From: Heliocidaris erythrogramma
Taxonomy: Eukaryota > Echinodermata > Echinoidea > Camarodonta > Echinometridae
Reading direction: 5' to 3'
DNA length: 64,000 nucleotides
NCBI GenBank assembly: GCA_025617745.1
Contig: CM046871.1
Location: forward strand, 31,565,579-31,629,578
Below are positions 21,475 through 33,429 of this stretch, piece after piece. Under the pieces are notes generated by a model. It did no database searches. It saw only the letters and a list, made by a program, of their open reading frames with translations, and was not told the DNA's origin. The stretch's first letter is position 1, and every line of letters begins with the position of its first letter. Position numbers and translations under genes: made by a program.

Positions 21475-22565
21475 CCCCAAGGGCGCACGCTCTGCGAGTG
21501 CGATCCGACCACCCCTCCCTAAATAAAATCCTTGCTACGAGAGTGTAAACAGAAAGCTATAAGCAACTTCAAATGAACATAATTCATTGCCGTTCTTATC
21601 TTTATGGGAGTGGGAGTACACAAAAAGGTACATATGGGACTGTTTTACAAATCCTGTCATATTTTCCAGAAAAGCGTTTTAGAACTTTGATTTCAGTAGC
21701 ACTCAAAATTTCGAACTATGGTTATTTGTACATACTACTTCGTACTGGGACCAGTTTAAAGAACAATGTTGTTAAAGATCACTGCATCAATTAGGAAGAC
21801 TATGGGTCCTTTGATCGGTGGGACCCTTATTTGCGAAAAATTGCCCTGAAACCTTTTTAAAGGAAGCTGTAGGAGCCCACCGTGTATATTTATTATACAT
21901 GGCTATCAGCCATAATATCGGCACATCATGTAGCATATGTTTCGATATGTACTAAGTCAGTGATATATATGATTTTTAATGCATCAGGGATCCTATGTCC
22001 TTTCAGATCTCCCCAGAGTGATGTAATCTTGATTTTTTTGGTAAATACTATTTGTAGAACACATTTTCAAAAATGTTTAGAAATAATTTGAATTTGGGCA
22101 CCTGACACATATTTGGCCAACCTATATTATCATACCCACAATGTATCATTGTATTTTGATATCAAAATAGCCATTTACTGAGCTTCTATTACCTCGAAAA
22201 AAGCATCTAAAGCATTATTTTCGACTCTAGTGAGTAGCTGGTCCTTTGGGCCCTTTTGGAACACATGCCGGGCCCCTGAAGTCTTTGGTGGGTCTTGACC
22301 ATGACCATAATTTTCATGACCATAATTTTCATTTTACTGTTTATAGTGGGTTTTCAACACCAAACGAACGTTTCTAGCCCCAAGGTTGGCTCTGAATGCA
22401 TTACAACAATGGCGGGCCACTAAAACATAAAATTTGGGCACTTTGGGCAATTTTTATAAAAAATCAGTCGATGCCATCGTTTTCAGCAATAAATTTTACA
22501 TAGGAATCCATGTTGAAAAGAAAGTGAACACTATTTCCCCATGAGGAGCCGTCTGTGTACCTAAC
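21475..22565 (-). repeat. Long inverted repeat, right arm
   Basis: Reverse-complement partner of 18711-19810. It ends with CTGTGTACCTAAC, mirroring the outer edge of the left arm, and begins with GCGAGTGCGATCCGACCACCCC. It has its own tandem duplication ATGACCATAATTTTC at about 22300-22330 that the left arm lacks. Confidence 0.85.
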
Positions 22566-23169
22566 TTATTACATAAATATTGCAGAAAGAAGCAGGCGAT
22601 TTCAATTTCAAGGAGTTATCACTCCTTGGTAATATTATTGGATTATAGAAGCGCTCATACCCAAATGTACATATTCATAAAAGTCGTTATAAGCCACTGA
22701 AATTAATGATTGGCTGAAAGCAGATTTGCCATAGATTTATTATTGACAAGCAGTTTTATGTTGCGCTCTAATTAACTCACGGCTACCAGTATGCGCTCAC
22801 AGCAACATTCAAGGAATCCATTTCTATACCAAATTACCCGAGTAAATAGGGGCAATAAGTGAATTTACGATAGTGCTATAAACAGCTTTAAAAATGTTAT
22901 TCATTGCTACAATTGCCCTTTATACTTAAATCCTACATCTGTGAGGTTTTAAATTATACCTTGCTCAGTTAATTTGCACTTGATTGTTTATTCATGGATG
23001 GCATGTTATGGAATGATATCACTTGAACTGTGCTTATTTCCATGTTGCACTATATTGTGTAATTAATGCTTAGTTTGTAATATTCCTTTTGAAAACTGAA
23101 TCAAGGAATGAAAAAATTATTGAAAGAAAAGCATTAATGCATGGGCATTAATGTTAGGTGGGGTTCAAC

Positions 23170-23560
23170 TTTCGACCTCTCTTTTATAGTCATAAGGGTG
23201 TTAAAGGGCGAGAGGGCACGCGTGATCGTTACCTCATCATGCAGTTGCCCCGCGGGAGCAAACTTCGAACACGCTGTTCGCCGCGCAACATGCACGCTCC
23301 GCTTGAGCTCGAGCTCTCGTGCGAGATTCGGTCGGCTTCGTGCAGTCCGAAAAGTAATCCTACTAGTCCAACGCCGCGTTCGACGCAGAAATTTTGTGTA
23401 CGAGTGAATGGGGCTTACGCAATCCTGACTTTCCCCACGGCCGCCTGGTGGCGTATCCCTTTAATTATTCTGTGTCTAATGATATGGGTCAATGGCCTTC
23501 TAGCTCCAAACAGACGTACCGCCCTGTACCTATATTTTTACATGCCGTGGAATTTCTGAT
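23170..23560. other. GC-rich island with overlapping open frames
   Basis: A CpG-rich block (densest 23200-23400) in AT-rich surroundings. Two plus-strand frames run through it (up to 133 codons) but neither shows a known domain, and reading-frame choice is ambiguous. It may be a promoter-type island or a mobile-element piece. The stretch 23560-24067 that follows has no recognisable gene. Confidence 0.25.
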
Positions 23561-24067
23561 TGTATACAAATTTCAATACAAATTATATATCGTTTTTAGG
23601 GAACCTGTTATCAAAATATTGCTATGACTTGAATGCAAATGATTATGACCTCGATGCGGTTGGCTCTTTGTTACTCTCGTGAAAACGGTCGACTGAGTGA
23701 AAAAAAATTCTGTTTTGTTCAGTTCTCATTATGCATTTTAATAGGTCATTCAAAGAAATTTGTTAATAGACCCAGTCTGTGTACGGCCCTGCATCAGGAA
23801 TGCACCCCCATCATATCTCCCTGTTGCTGGCGTGTCTAGTACATATACAAGGGCTCATGATGAACCATGGTTATTTTTACAACATATTAGATTCACTGAT
23901 AGCACTTAGGGCCATGCAGCTCAGATTTTATCACGCCTCCACAACGTTAGAAATTACCAGTAATAGCCTACATGTACCTGGAATACGATCAGAAATACTT
24001 TCGAGAAATCAACTCAGTGGCAATTTCAATACCCTACGGTATGTCCCATAGAAAACTGTTGTGATTA

Positions 24068-24475
24068 AATAAGCTTGAGTTTTGGGAAAGGTAAAAAATA
24101 ATTTTATGAGCTTTCTCATTGTTTTATGTTAGTTTGGAAGATTATCATAGTAGATATGTCCCCTGAAAAGGATGATTATCATAGTAGAAGTGTCCCCTGA
24201 AAAGAATTGCTCTCCAAATGCCCTCACATTCAAAATATGACAAGAAGCAGCTGTATTGTTCGGGCCGAACATTTGTGTGTAGTCCCATATACACATTTCT
24301 GTGTGCAGTGCATATGACTCTCAGCAGGATTGAGTCAATTTCTTATCATTTCGGTGATTCCAAGACGTTACAGCATACGCCGATTCTTATGTGCTATATA
24401 ATCAACCTTTCCCAATTGCTTTGAGACAGTTTCTGTCACAATTCAATCTCATGACTAGAACTCAACTTTATTTTT
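24068..24475 (-). repeat. Dispersed repeat family R1, copy 3 (inverted)
   Basis: The reverse complement aligns with 10690-11085 along most of its length, including CTCAAAGCAATTGGGAAAGG, GCTGAGAGTCATATGCACTG, and ATTTGGAGAGCAATTCTTTTC. It differs by an internal tandem duplication of a 37-bp CTTTTCAGGGGACA-TATGATAAT segment (about 24137-24205). Similarity ends in CACAACAG, again next to an acceptor-like AG. Confidence 0.75.
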
Positions 24476-24597
24476 AATTAATAAATCAGTGTTATTTTCG
24501 CACATTTCATTAGGTGATAGACAAAGTCTATATTGGAATTGCCTCAGGTTGATTTCTCGAAAGTATGTGCGATCGTGCTCTGGATACGCCGGAGATG

Positions 24598-24717
24598 ATC
24601 AGGGGAGCGTTTCATCAAGTGTTTTGTCAGTGATTTTAACCGGCTCTCAGCCAATCAGATGCAAGGATTTCAGTAAAAATCACTGACAAAACACTTGATG
24701 AAACGCTCCCCTGAGCC
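24598..24717. repeat. Foldback MITE, TCAGGGGAGCGTTTCATCAA ends
   Basis: The left arm TCAGGGGAGCGTTTCATCAA continues GTGTTTTGTCAGTGATTTTA. The right arm is its perfect reverse complement (about 42-bp arms). The loop holds CTCTCAGCCAATCAGATGCAAGG, also found in the sister element at 36931-37072. Confidence 0.9.
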
Positions 24718-24974
24718 ATTGTGGTTGTGAAAGACATAATTATAAATGATATCATTTACAATTATTCTTCAATATGAGGCTGTTAAGCCTGTAATACCCA
24801 ATCACATCGGGGTCGAATTGACTCAAAAGCCACCGATTATTGGACATTCGTATTAAGCTTAATTTTATTCGGTCTATCGTCTATTGTCGGCCTCGTTGAT
24901 TTGACTGGAGTATAAGCATAGACATATTACTGATGATATAATAGAAATGGAGAGGGAGGCCATAATATGAGAGC

Positions 24975-27900
24975 CTACTCTCTCCTTTTTTTGCGATATT
25001 CGCGACTGTTGTATGTCGGTATACCTTGTAGCATCATTCGTTCCCTGATAAGACGGGTGAAATCCACATCCCCTCTCGCAAGGTGTTGGCACCAGGCCGA
25101 TGGGTTATTCTTCAAAGAAAAGAGCACCACTCTCCTATCGTTTGAATTCTTACGGGTTGAATTGCAGCATTTATCATACGTATCAGCTAGCTTTTCTCTG
25201 AACTCTGCAAGGTCCTGCTCAAAATTAGGCCCGTACTCTCTAACTTTCCGCCAAAACGTCTGATTGAAATGTTTGTAGAGAGCGACATCTGCTCTGTTCC
25301 ACGCCTGAATTTTGGCTCGAAGATCTGGCCCAATCTCAACATGATAATCAGGTGTGCGCGTCCCTTTCGATAGGTACAAAATATCGTCCATACTCCAGCA
25401 AAGCAGCTTCCGAAGGAGGAGCAGAGACTCATCGAAGTACTCGGTGATCATGACGAGGTCGAAATCGGCGTCGATGTCGATAATTTTCCTTCTGACCTTC
25501 ACGTCATCGTTCATATCGTCATGTGACATGCCAAGGTCAAAGAGATGCTGATTGTGCATGCTGTCTTTGTAGTACTGCCGTGTTTGCATGACGTTCTTGA
25601 AATGCAGCTCGGGGTCATCCATGAAGAGCTTGAGGGGTTCCCGAGACCGTGGGAGGGACCTCCAGATCTCGAAATAGTAGAAGGCGGATTCAAACTGCGC
25701 CGAGGGTTCTCGGAGTATGGTCACATACCTTGCATCGTGGAAGACTCTATCCATGGACGATCTGTTATACCGTGCGTGGTTGGTGAGGATATCGTACCCT
25801 TTTTGAAAAGTCCAGAGACCGTTCCCTGTGTCCTTCGCCTCGGTGAGGTTGACCTTATCAGCTTTGAAGATACTCTGGTAGTTAACGAAGTGGTTCCGGT
25901 GTGGGACCAAAAAGGTTAGATTGTTGAGGCAGCCATACCGCTGGATGACCGATGCTAGGGTTGTCGACCCAGTCTTGTGCGTCTTTAAGAATACCAACTT
26001 CTGACGCGGTATGCAGTTGGTGCTCCTTGGTTCTGAGGATGTTCTGAAGATGTTTGTCTGTGTATGTCCGGATGATGTGTGTCTAATGGTTTGCAATAGT
26101 CTTTGCTGAAGAGGACCTTTGCTGGAATTTAAAAAATACAAAAGAATAACGATAAATTTTGTTCGAAAATGAGCACTTCGTGAGGTGTAGGAACGTGAAT
26201 TAAGGGATGTGATCAGTTTTCCGAGACCAATACAACTTCTTCCCTCGCAGCAGAGTTATTATTCCTCCTTATTTGTCGAAATGCTTTTCTAAAATGAATG
26301 AACTGTACGGTACTTTTATCTGATTCTAGAAATTGCTACTTTTAAAACGAGAAAAAACTATAGACTATCTTACCCCAAAGAGGCCTTTATAAAGTAGGTG
26401 TAGGTGTAGCTCTAAATGGAATATAGAGGAAAGAGAACCTGACATTTTCAAAGAAACACACTCTAACAAGTGAAATGCCCAGGACAGTCTCGCCTGAATT
26501 AATAGTGCAATTATCGGGGCAAAATTTTGATGAAAAATTAAAGGTTGGGGGTTCTTAAGGGGTGCTGCCCCCGGACCTGGACCTTGGGGCAATGTACCCT
26601 GTTTAAGGACTTGAGGTCTCCATCCTCAACTTTGCTTACAATCTTGCAATAGGGCTTCAAGAAGAAGAAGCAAAAAATGAATCTAATTACTGCCATTATT
26701 GGTGCTCTTGGGGGCACTACCCCTCCCTCCACTACCAGCAATTGCAAAGTTTTGAGAAGTCAAATACATGTACATACTACATACATGCATGAAGACAAAA
26801 CTTAATTTTACCAAAAACTTAAACGAGTTAAACTGTCAGTAGGTGACCTTTAATGTGATGAAAATGTAAGATTTGGGTATTTATTTGAAAGAGAAGAAAA
26901 TAAAGACAATTCTTACCAGGAATGATGCCAAGTTTCAAAGAACTTAAACAAATACTTTTGAAATAAAGTAAAAATTCAAAAACTTAACCTCGGGTTAAGT
27001 TTTTGGAACACAATTTAAATCAATTACATTTGACCTGAAATTTATTCCACATTATTTGTGATACTCTACAACCCTTGTGTACAAGTTTCATGGAAATTTA
27101 ACATACTTTTGAAGTGACAGCATTTCCAAAATTGTTGACGCCGTCACCGCCGCCGACGCCGTCGGAAATGCGGCGCCTATGTCTCGTTTTTTGCTTACGC
27201 AGGCGAGACAAAAAAGTGTTAAAGGGGAATTAACCTCAAAATATAAATGTGCTTATATTCAAAGATGTAATCTACTCCTTCTTGTTGTCCTACGTCGTTT
27301 TGCAGTAAAATATACGAGATGGGTATAAATCAAGATTTTCTCAGCAAGATTTATCGTCTGCTAGCGATACCCGGAGGCTGCCACTTTCTTGATGTGTACA
27401 TAAAGATATTTTTAATCCGAATGCAAAATTTTCTTTCTTCCTGATACAAAATCCCTTTTGAGATTTAAAATATTTAACAGATATATACATACATTCTAAA
27501 ATTTTCTTTGAAAATTACGATTTTACTAAATATAAATCTATTTTCTTGATACTATGACGTACGCTCCGGAGCGAATTAATTCAAATTTATGGATGATAAC
27601 TTTCACGAGCGTCAATAGTGACAAACTATGCATTCACCTGTTGTGAGATAATGGACTTAAAAGTCCAGAATGCGCGTTGTATAAATTATATTCTGCTCTG
27701 CCAGGCAAGCCCCCAAAATCGATTTCTAGTTAGCAAAACCAGATAATTTAAAAAGAAATCTGTAAATTTCAAATTTTAGAATATATGTATACACCTGCTA
27801 TGTATTTTCCATCATATATATGGGGATTTTTTCGTAATGAAGTGAAGCAATTTAGATCGAGGATTAAAAATAGCTTCCTGACCGGAACGGTTTCCAACGA

Positions 27901-29437
27901 TTCATGTACAACTCCATGTCATCAAGAAAATGGCAGCCCTTATTTTCTTCATTTATTGTTACTATGGGCCTATGTATTTATCTTTTTCCCGCGTTAGTTC
28001 ATTTATCAAATAAACCTTTTATCTATATAAAGCAAAAGTGATTGGGCAAATCAACAATGATTGGTGCTCTTAATAATAATAATAATAATAATATGGACAT
28101 TTGTATTGCGCCGGTATCCATCATGGTGTGGGTATGAGAATCAGCGGTCCTCGCAAAAACACTGGAAAGTTAATATTCGGGCACAAGGGGTCCCCCTTTG
28201 GCAATGGGCAGCAGCTCCCCACCCTAGGACTTTCAAAGTTCCGATATTTTTAAAGTTCAATTCAATTCAATTCATTTTATTCAATACTCCATAAAAACAA
28301 CAAAAAATTCAATTATACAGCGTATACAAAACAATAAAATACAATCAAATGAGGAGAAACAATACAATTATTCACGAGAATACAAAATAAATAAAGTGAA
28401 CATAAACAGTATGGAAGTATTAAGAACTTAGCAGGAAGGCAGTGCCTTATATGAAGCCAAGTCCAATGGAAAAAAAACCCCGGTTATTCAGAGAGAAAAT
28501 AACAACCAACGCACACACAAAAAAACAACAACATAGAACACACAGACAGACACACCCCCACACACGCGCACACCGAATACATAATTACTTATCAAGTAAA
28601 TGATGTTCAAGACGCATTTATTCGGGCAGCGAGGCGCTAGAATATCCACATAATAGGGCAGCGAGATTCTCAGATAATTATCTAACTTCTGTATGTAACT
28701 TCTGTACATTTTTTTTTTCTCTCTCTCGCTTCGATCTATGGCAAAAATTTATAGAAACTGAAAAGTTTATATTTTTTTGGTGGCAAAAGGCATTCTCCTT
28801 TGGCAATGGGCTGCAGCCCCTACCCCCCCCCTCCCCTCGAGGATTTTCAAAGTTCGATATTCGGGAAACACAACTTCATATTCGGAAGCGAGGTGCCAGA
28901 CTATCCACATGTTGGGGCAGCGAGGTTCCAGATGATTATGTAACTTCTGTATATATATATATAAATATTTTTTTTTTAGAAATTGAAAAGTTGATATTCG
29001 GGCAAAAGGCGTCAGCCCCTCCCCCCCCCCCCCCCCCCTTGCGAAAATGGGCCCGTATGATCAACATCTCTTCATCTGCGATTTTCTTTTATTATTATTA
29101 TTTGTGGGGGAGATGAGGGTGCAGCATTTTTGTCGGCAAATTTGGGTGTCACATTTGGGTGTCAGACCCCCCCCCCCCCCCCATTCAAAATGTTATAGCG
29201 ACGCCCCTGATGAGAGTGAAAGACATAAATGGACATGGCAGCACTGCAATTAAATATAATGGTTACTTTTGATTTTTGTTTGTTTGTTTATCTATTGTTT
29301 TTTCCGTACCTGCTTTTACGATTACGAATGGGAGGTAACGAGAGCAGGGCCGAAAGAGAGACGATAACGAAGATGATGGCGATGATGAACAGGATGAAGG
29401 TCGGGCGGGGGAAGAGATGAGAGCAGCATCGTAACAT
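24975..29437 (-). CDS. Gene C: galactose-3-O-sulfotransferase-like type II membrane enzyme, two exons
   Basis: Exon 1 (29437-29310) encodes MLRCCSHLFPRPTF, an Ile/Leu/Val-rich anchor (about residues 14-34) and PPIRNRKS, ending in phase 2 before gtacgg. Exon 2 (26121-24975) starts after TTCCAG and runs to the stop, giving 424 aa. The 5'-phosphosulfate loop LVFLKTHKTGSTT is at about 85-97 and the 3'-phosphate site RYVTILREPSAQFES at about 174-188. The family blocks HNQHLFDLG and FDLVMITEYFDESLLLLRKLLCW follow. Unlike gene A, the catalytic domain is intronless. Minus-strand AATAAA at 24869-24864, about 105 bases past the stop, is a good poly(A) signal. The frame is open upstream of the chosen ATG (SQYVNASTDEVHDDHGL) after a possible acceptor ATCCCAG, so a longer N-terminus from another exon is possible. 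Role as for gene A: PAPS-dependent Golgi sulfation of galactose; acceptor unknown. Confidence 0.88.
26810..27200. repeat. Dispersed repeat ending in CGCCGCCGACGCCGTCGGAAA
   Basis: The block contains AAACTTAACCTCGGGTTAAG, an AAGTTTCATGGAAATTTAAC segment and ends with CGTCACCGCCGCCGACGCC, GGCGCCTATGTCTCG and CAGGCGAGACAAA. This combination is familiar as a high-copy repeat of many marine invertebrate genomes. It lies in the gene C intron. Assignment is by memory of the motif. Confidence 0.5.
28075..29215. repeat. Dispersed repeat family R3, copy 1, with poly-C tracts
   Basis: The segment starts with (AAT)n at 28076-28092 and ends TTATAGCGACGCCCCTGATG. Blocks such as ATATTCGGGCAAAAGGCGTC, GCGAAAATGGGCCCGTATGATCA, and TTTTTGTCGGCAAATTTGGGTGTCA are shared with 45187-45950. 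A C19 run is at about 29022 and a C16 run at about 29167. A LINE-type (AATTC)n end at about 28258-28275 is embedded. It lies in the gene C intron just before exon 1. Confidence 0.7.
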
Positions 29438-30007
29438 CAGACCGTGGTCATCGTGGACCTCGTCGGTGCTGGCGTTCACGTACTGGGATGGTAGCCCGTC
29501 AACTCGAGATCCTGGTGGAATTATGCAGAAGGTTTGGAAGGCTTTGGGATTAATATTTCTTGCATTGGTTGAAATAAAAGAAAGAAGCTATACTATATAG
29601 AAATTATTTAACCGACTTCACTTCTGACAGGGAAAAGGTGGCCCATATTTCTGACAATGGACTGAGAATTCAAGGTTTTACCGTAGTATTTTTACTGTCT
29701 TGCCCAAATTATTGTGCATGTAATTTCTATTTTTTCCTCTTCATTTTCTTCTTCATTAAAGTATATTTAAGTTATGCCAGAGTGTGTTTATAATCAGGAG
29801 TATGGTTAGAATTTGTGAAGCTTTTTGTATTCCGTTATTTCCAGGCTGACCTTGAAAACCTTTAAGAAGGTTTATTTTACATTTTTGCGACTTATACTGT
29901 AACAGTCGAATAAACAACTCTTCATCGAGAAATCGAAATGAACCTCAATTTGTATTCGATGTAAATACAGACCCTGCATCAAAAGATCTCGAAGAAGCAA
30001 AGAGGCC

Positions 30008-30551
30008 AAAGGGGAAGTCCACCCTGATATTAAGTTGCTTCTAAAAGAAGAAGAACAAGAAATATAAACAGATCAATGAAAGTTTGACAAAAATCCGATA
30101 AGAAATAAGAAACTTATGAATTTTTGGAGTTGTGATCAACCAAACACAAATTAGTAAACTCCGTGACGTATCTTCCGAGCTCCTCTCCCACTTTTTGCCA
30201 TTTACTAAAAAAGTATATATTTTTACTTTCAGTTTCTAAAGAAAATATTTAATCATGCATGTAACCTAGACATAATCATTGCACGGATAATGTTTTACAC
30301 AAAGATTGTATGAAACAAATGTATTCCTTCGTCAATAACTAAGAAAATGAAAATTAATGAAATTTTCTATACAGACCAAATGAGAGAGGAGCTGACAAGA
30401 TACGCCACCGAGTAGACAATTTGTGTCTGATTTATTACAACTTCAAAACTTCAGAACTTTTTTTTCCTTGTGCTCAAAATGTTAACAATTTGTTTCTCTC
30501 ATTTTTCTGCTTTTATTGAAATCAACAAAAAACCAGGTTGGAATTCCATTT
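30008..30551. repeat. MITE-like element with AAAGGGGAAGTCCACCCT ends
   Basis: The left end reads AAAGGGGAAGTCCACCCTGA, and the right end, reverse-complemented, reads AAATGGAATTCCAACCTGG. The inner sequences also pair: an ACTTCAAAACTTCA block against TGAATTTTTGGAGTTGT, and GAGGAGCTGACAAGATACGCC against GACGTATCTTCCGAGCTCCTC. About 0.55 kb, no coding frame, same family as 60903-61492. Confidence 0.7.
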
Positions 30552-31699
30552 GAATTGTGAAATTCGGGTTAAACCGTAGCACGCCCTCATTTGAATATGG
30601 TTAAACAGGGATTGGAATCCTACAGGCAAACATTATTGCATTTGGAAGCTTGCAAGAATTGGTATAATCCTGGTATTATCAACGTACACGTAGAACAAGA
30701 TCGTTCGTTGTTGTTGTTGTTGTTTTTGTTGTTTTACAAATATTCACTCATTAGTTAGATATATTGTAGTAATAAAATAGATATAATTTCACAGCAAAAC
30801 GGGCATTTATTATAGTACGGTGAGTGCAATATCAATAAAACCAAAATGACTTTTATAATGCTGAAGAAAACAAAATAAATGTCATTGACCATCACCATTT
30901 CCTCATCGTCGTTTGATTTTTTTTTCGTCATCGATCTTCGATGTGCAGTAATAAATAGTTGTCCGTGGTAAGACTATTCCAGAAAATTAGAATTCATTGT
31001 TTGTTTGCTGAGAATTGCATGACCTCTCCTTTTAACTAGGTCAGCCTTGAGACGTCACTCTCAGGATAAATAGTGACGTTGTGATCCAACTCCTTGGTTT
31101 AACCACTGTAGCTTCATGGTTTAACCTAAAGTCCAGCGGTTGGCTTCACCATTGGTTTGTAGCTTTATGTCTTCACAGAAGCACAGAAAACATGTCAGTA
31201 GTTATCCAGTAGTTATCAGGCTAAACTGAAGAACGGGGCTAGCGAGTGTAAGGGCGGGGAGGGGGGGGGGGGGGAGGTATTTACTTACTGTTTTGGGGGA
31301 AACACTACGAGTAACATATTGAGCATCAACAATTGTCATCAATATTATAAAGATAATCATGACAATAAAATTAAGTCAGTGTGGTATAAAAGGTATATAT
31401 TTATGTAACATTATTCGATGAAATCTGGATCAACTGCTTTACATCACACAACAAAGTTTTAACAAACTATTTCAAAATGGTGGATCCTGGAGGGGAGGGG
31501 GTTCTATCTGAACATAATATGTAGAAACAGTTTTCATTTGGCCGGGGGCACTATAGTAGATGAGTGTATCTAGTACAGGAGTCATATGAGGCATGGGTAA
31601 ATGTGAGAGAGAAAGATAGAGTCATAGAGAAATAGAGAGTGAGAGACAGCTATGGCCTGTATGCTGCTGAAATTTTAAGTTTAACATAGAAAGTTTATA

Positions 31700-32930
31700 G
31701 TCCGATGTCTAAGTTTTGCTTTTGATATACATGACGTATTTACTCCCAGAATCAAGTGGTTTCACTCTTATTAGGTCACAGCGTGTTAGTGTAAATGGTG
31801 CATTGTCTGATAGTAAAACAATTTGTAAAGGTGTTCCACAGGGATCTATCTTGGGCCCAAAGTTATTTTCCATATTTATAAATGATATGCCTAATTAGGT
31901 ACTGAAACACTCTAAAATTGTTTTGTACGCGGATGGTACATCGATATATGCGGAAGGCGCAACTTTGACTGGTTAGAAAGAAACCGCATGATGATAAATT
32001 ATGATAAAACAAAATGGATGATAATTGGTACACGAACTAGACTATCGCAATCTGTGTAGTCTAATGAAACCCCCTTTAACATGATTTGTAATAACCATGA
32101 GATTATGCAAGTTTTATCCTTTGAATGTTTGGGAGAACGATAGATAATGAGCTCTCGTGGAAGGAACATGTATCCAAAGTATCTAGTAAAGTTAGCATGA
32201 ATCTTGGTGTAATAAGAAGATTAAAGGGTTGTGTTAATGAAAATACATTATTCACCTTGTATAATGCTATGGTTATGCCTATCCTAGATTATTGTTGTAC
32301 TGTTTGGGGATAGATTCAAGGAAGACACTGAAAGATTAAACAAGTTGCAGAAAAGGGCTGCTACGATAATTTTAAAAGCAGATTTTATGACTCCTTCTGA
32401 TACGTTAGTCGCTTCTTTAGGCTGGGTGCGTTTTGAACATAGAGTTCGTTTCTTCAGATGTTTAAATGCATGAAAAATATTGCCCCCTCATGTTTGTCGA
32501 GGTTATTGATTTTTAGGAAAGACCTTCATACACATGGAACTAGAGCATCGTCTCAAAATAAGATACATTATCCCAACTGTAATACAGAGTCCTTCAAACA
32601 TTATTTTTCACTATTTAGTAGTCTCACTTTGGAACAGTTTGGAACCCTCTTGTCAAAATATACAATCTCTTGCATCCTTCCGTCAGCATTTGCAGAATTC
32701 CTTAAAATGCAATTTGTTTATCAATTGCGTTTGTAATTTTAGCAAACATGTGTTATTTCATTGCTGATGCTTTTAATTTGTTTATTAAACATAATGATCA
32801 TTGATATGTATTAATTAACTACTCATGTATGATGCTCGCATTTTATTTTTATTTAGTACAGGACCCCAAGGGAGAGCAGCATTTGTTGATTGGGTTTCCT
32901 GATTAAATATTGTGAATGATAAATAAATAA
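31700..32930 (+). mobile_element. CR1/L2-like LINE fragment: reverse transcriptase palm to 3' tail, decayed
   Basis: Translated pieces in shifting frames give reverse transcriptase motifs: VSVNGALSDSKTICKGVPQG and SILGPKLFSIFINDMP (31780-31898), then LYADGTSIYAE, in which the catalytic YADD has become YADG. Next come ELSWKEHVSKVSSKVSMNLG and MVMPILDYCCTVWG (about 32145-32310) and the C-terminal domain to about 32740. Stops and frameshifts show it is dead. The 3' end is ATAAATAAATAAATA at about 32920. The 5' part is missing. Confidence 0.9.
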
Positions 32931-33037
32931 ATAAATACCAACCTATAAGATTTTAAACGCGTAGTTAATGGGAAATATTGTTTGAATTAATTTTCAATGA
33001 AGCATCTCAAGTAAAAAGACTAACATGACTATAAACC

Positions 33038-33262
33038 CTACAGAGAAGAAGAAGAAGAAAAAGAAGAAGAAGAAGAAAAAGAAGAAGAAGGAGGAGAAGT
33101 AGAAGAAGAAGGAGAAGAAGAAGGAGGAGGAAGAGGAGGAGAAGTAGAAGAAGAAGGAAGATACGAAGAAGAAGAAGAAGAAAAAGAAGAAGGAGGAGGA
33201 GGAGGAGGAGGAGGAGAAGAAGAAGGAGGAGAAGAAGAAGAAGAAGAAGAAGAAAAAGAAGT
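33038..33262. repeat. Polypurine (GAA/GGA)n tract
   Basis: An almost pure purine run of about 220 bases on the plus strand, mixing AAG and AGG triplets. Both strands show long open frames of low complexity (Lys/Glu-rich or Phe/Ser-rich) that are not genes. Confidence 0.95.
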
Positions 33263-33429
33263 ATAACATAATGTGCACAGGTACGTCATGTACGTATACA
33301 ACACGTACAAGGTAAAAAAAATCATTTTACCGGAGAACTTCACAACACACGAAACAGTATTGCACAGAAACTGAAGAAATACAAGATCGAAAAGACCACT
33401 TACCAAAGATCAAGAATAACTTTTGAAGT

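Noticed and set aside
23141-23627. Three overlapping plus-strand frames as a host gene
   Set aside because: Frames compete, none has a recognisable domain, and composition rather than coding seems to keep them open.
24967-25919. Plus-strand frames of 65-124 codons
   Set aside because: Shadows of the gene C catalytic exon on the minus strand.
31700-32930. Functional reverse transcriptase gene
   Set aside because: Frameshifts, internal stops, YADG in place of YADD and a missing 5' half show a dead LINE copy.
33038-33406. 94-122 codon minus-strand frames rich in Ser or Phe
   Set aside because: Translation of a polypurine/polypyrimidine tract; open only because of low complexity.
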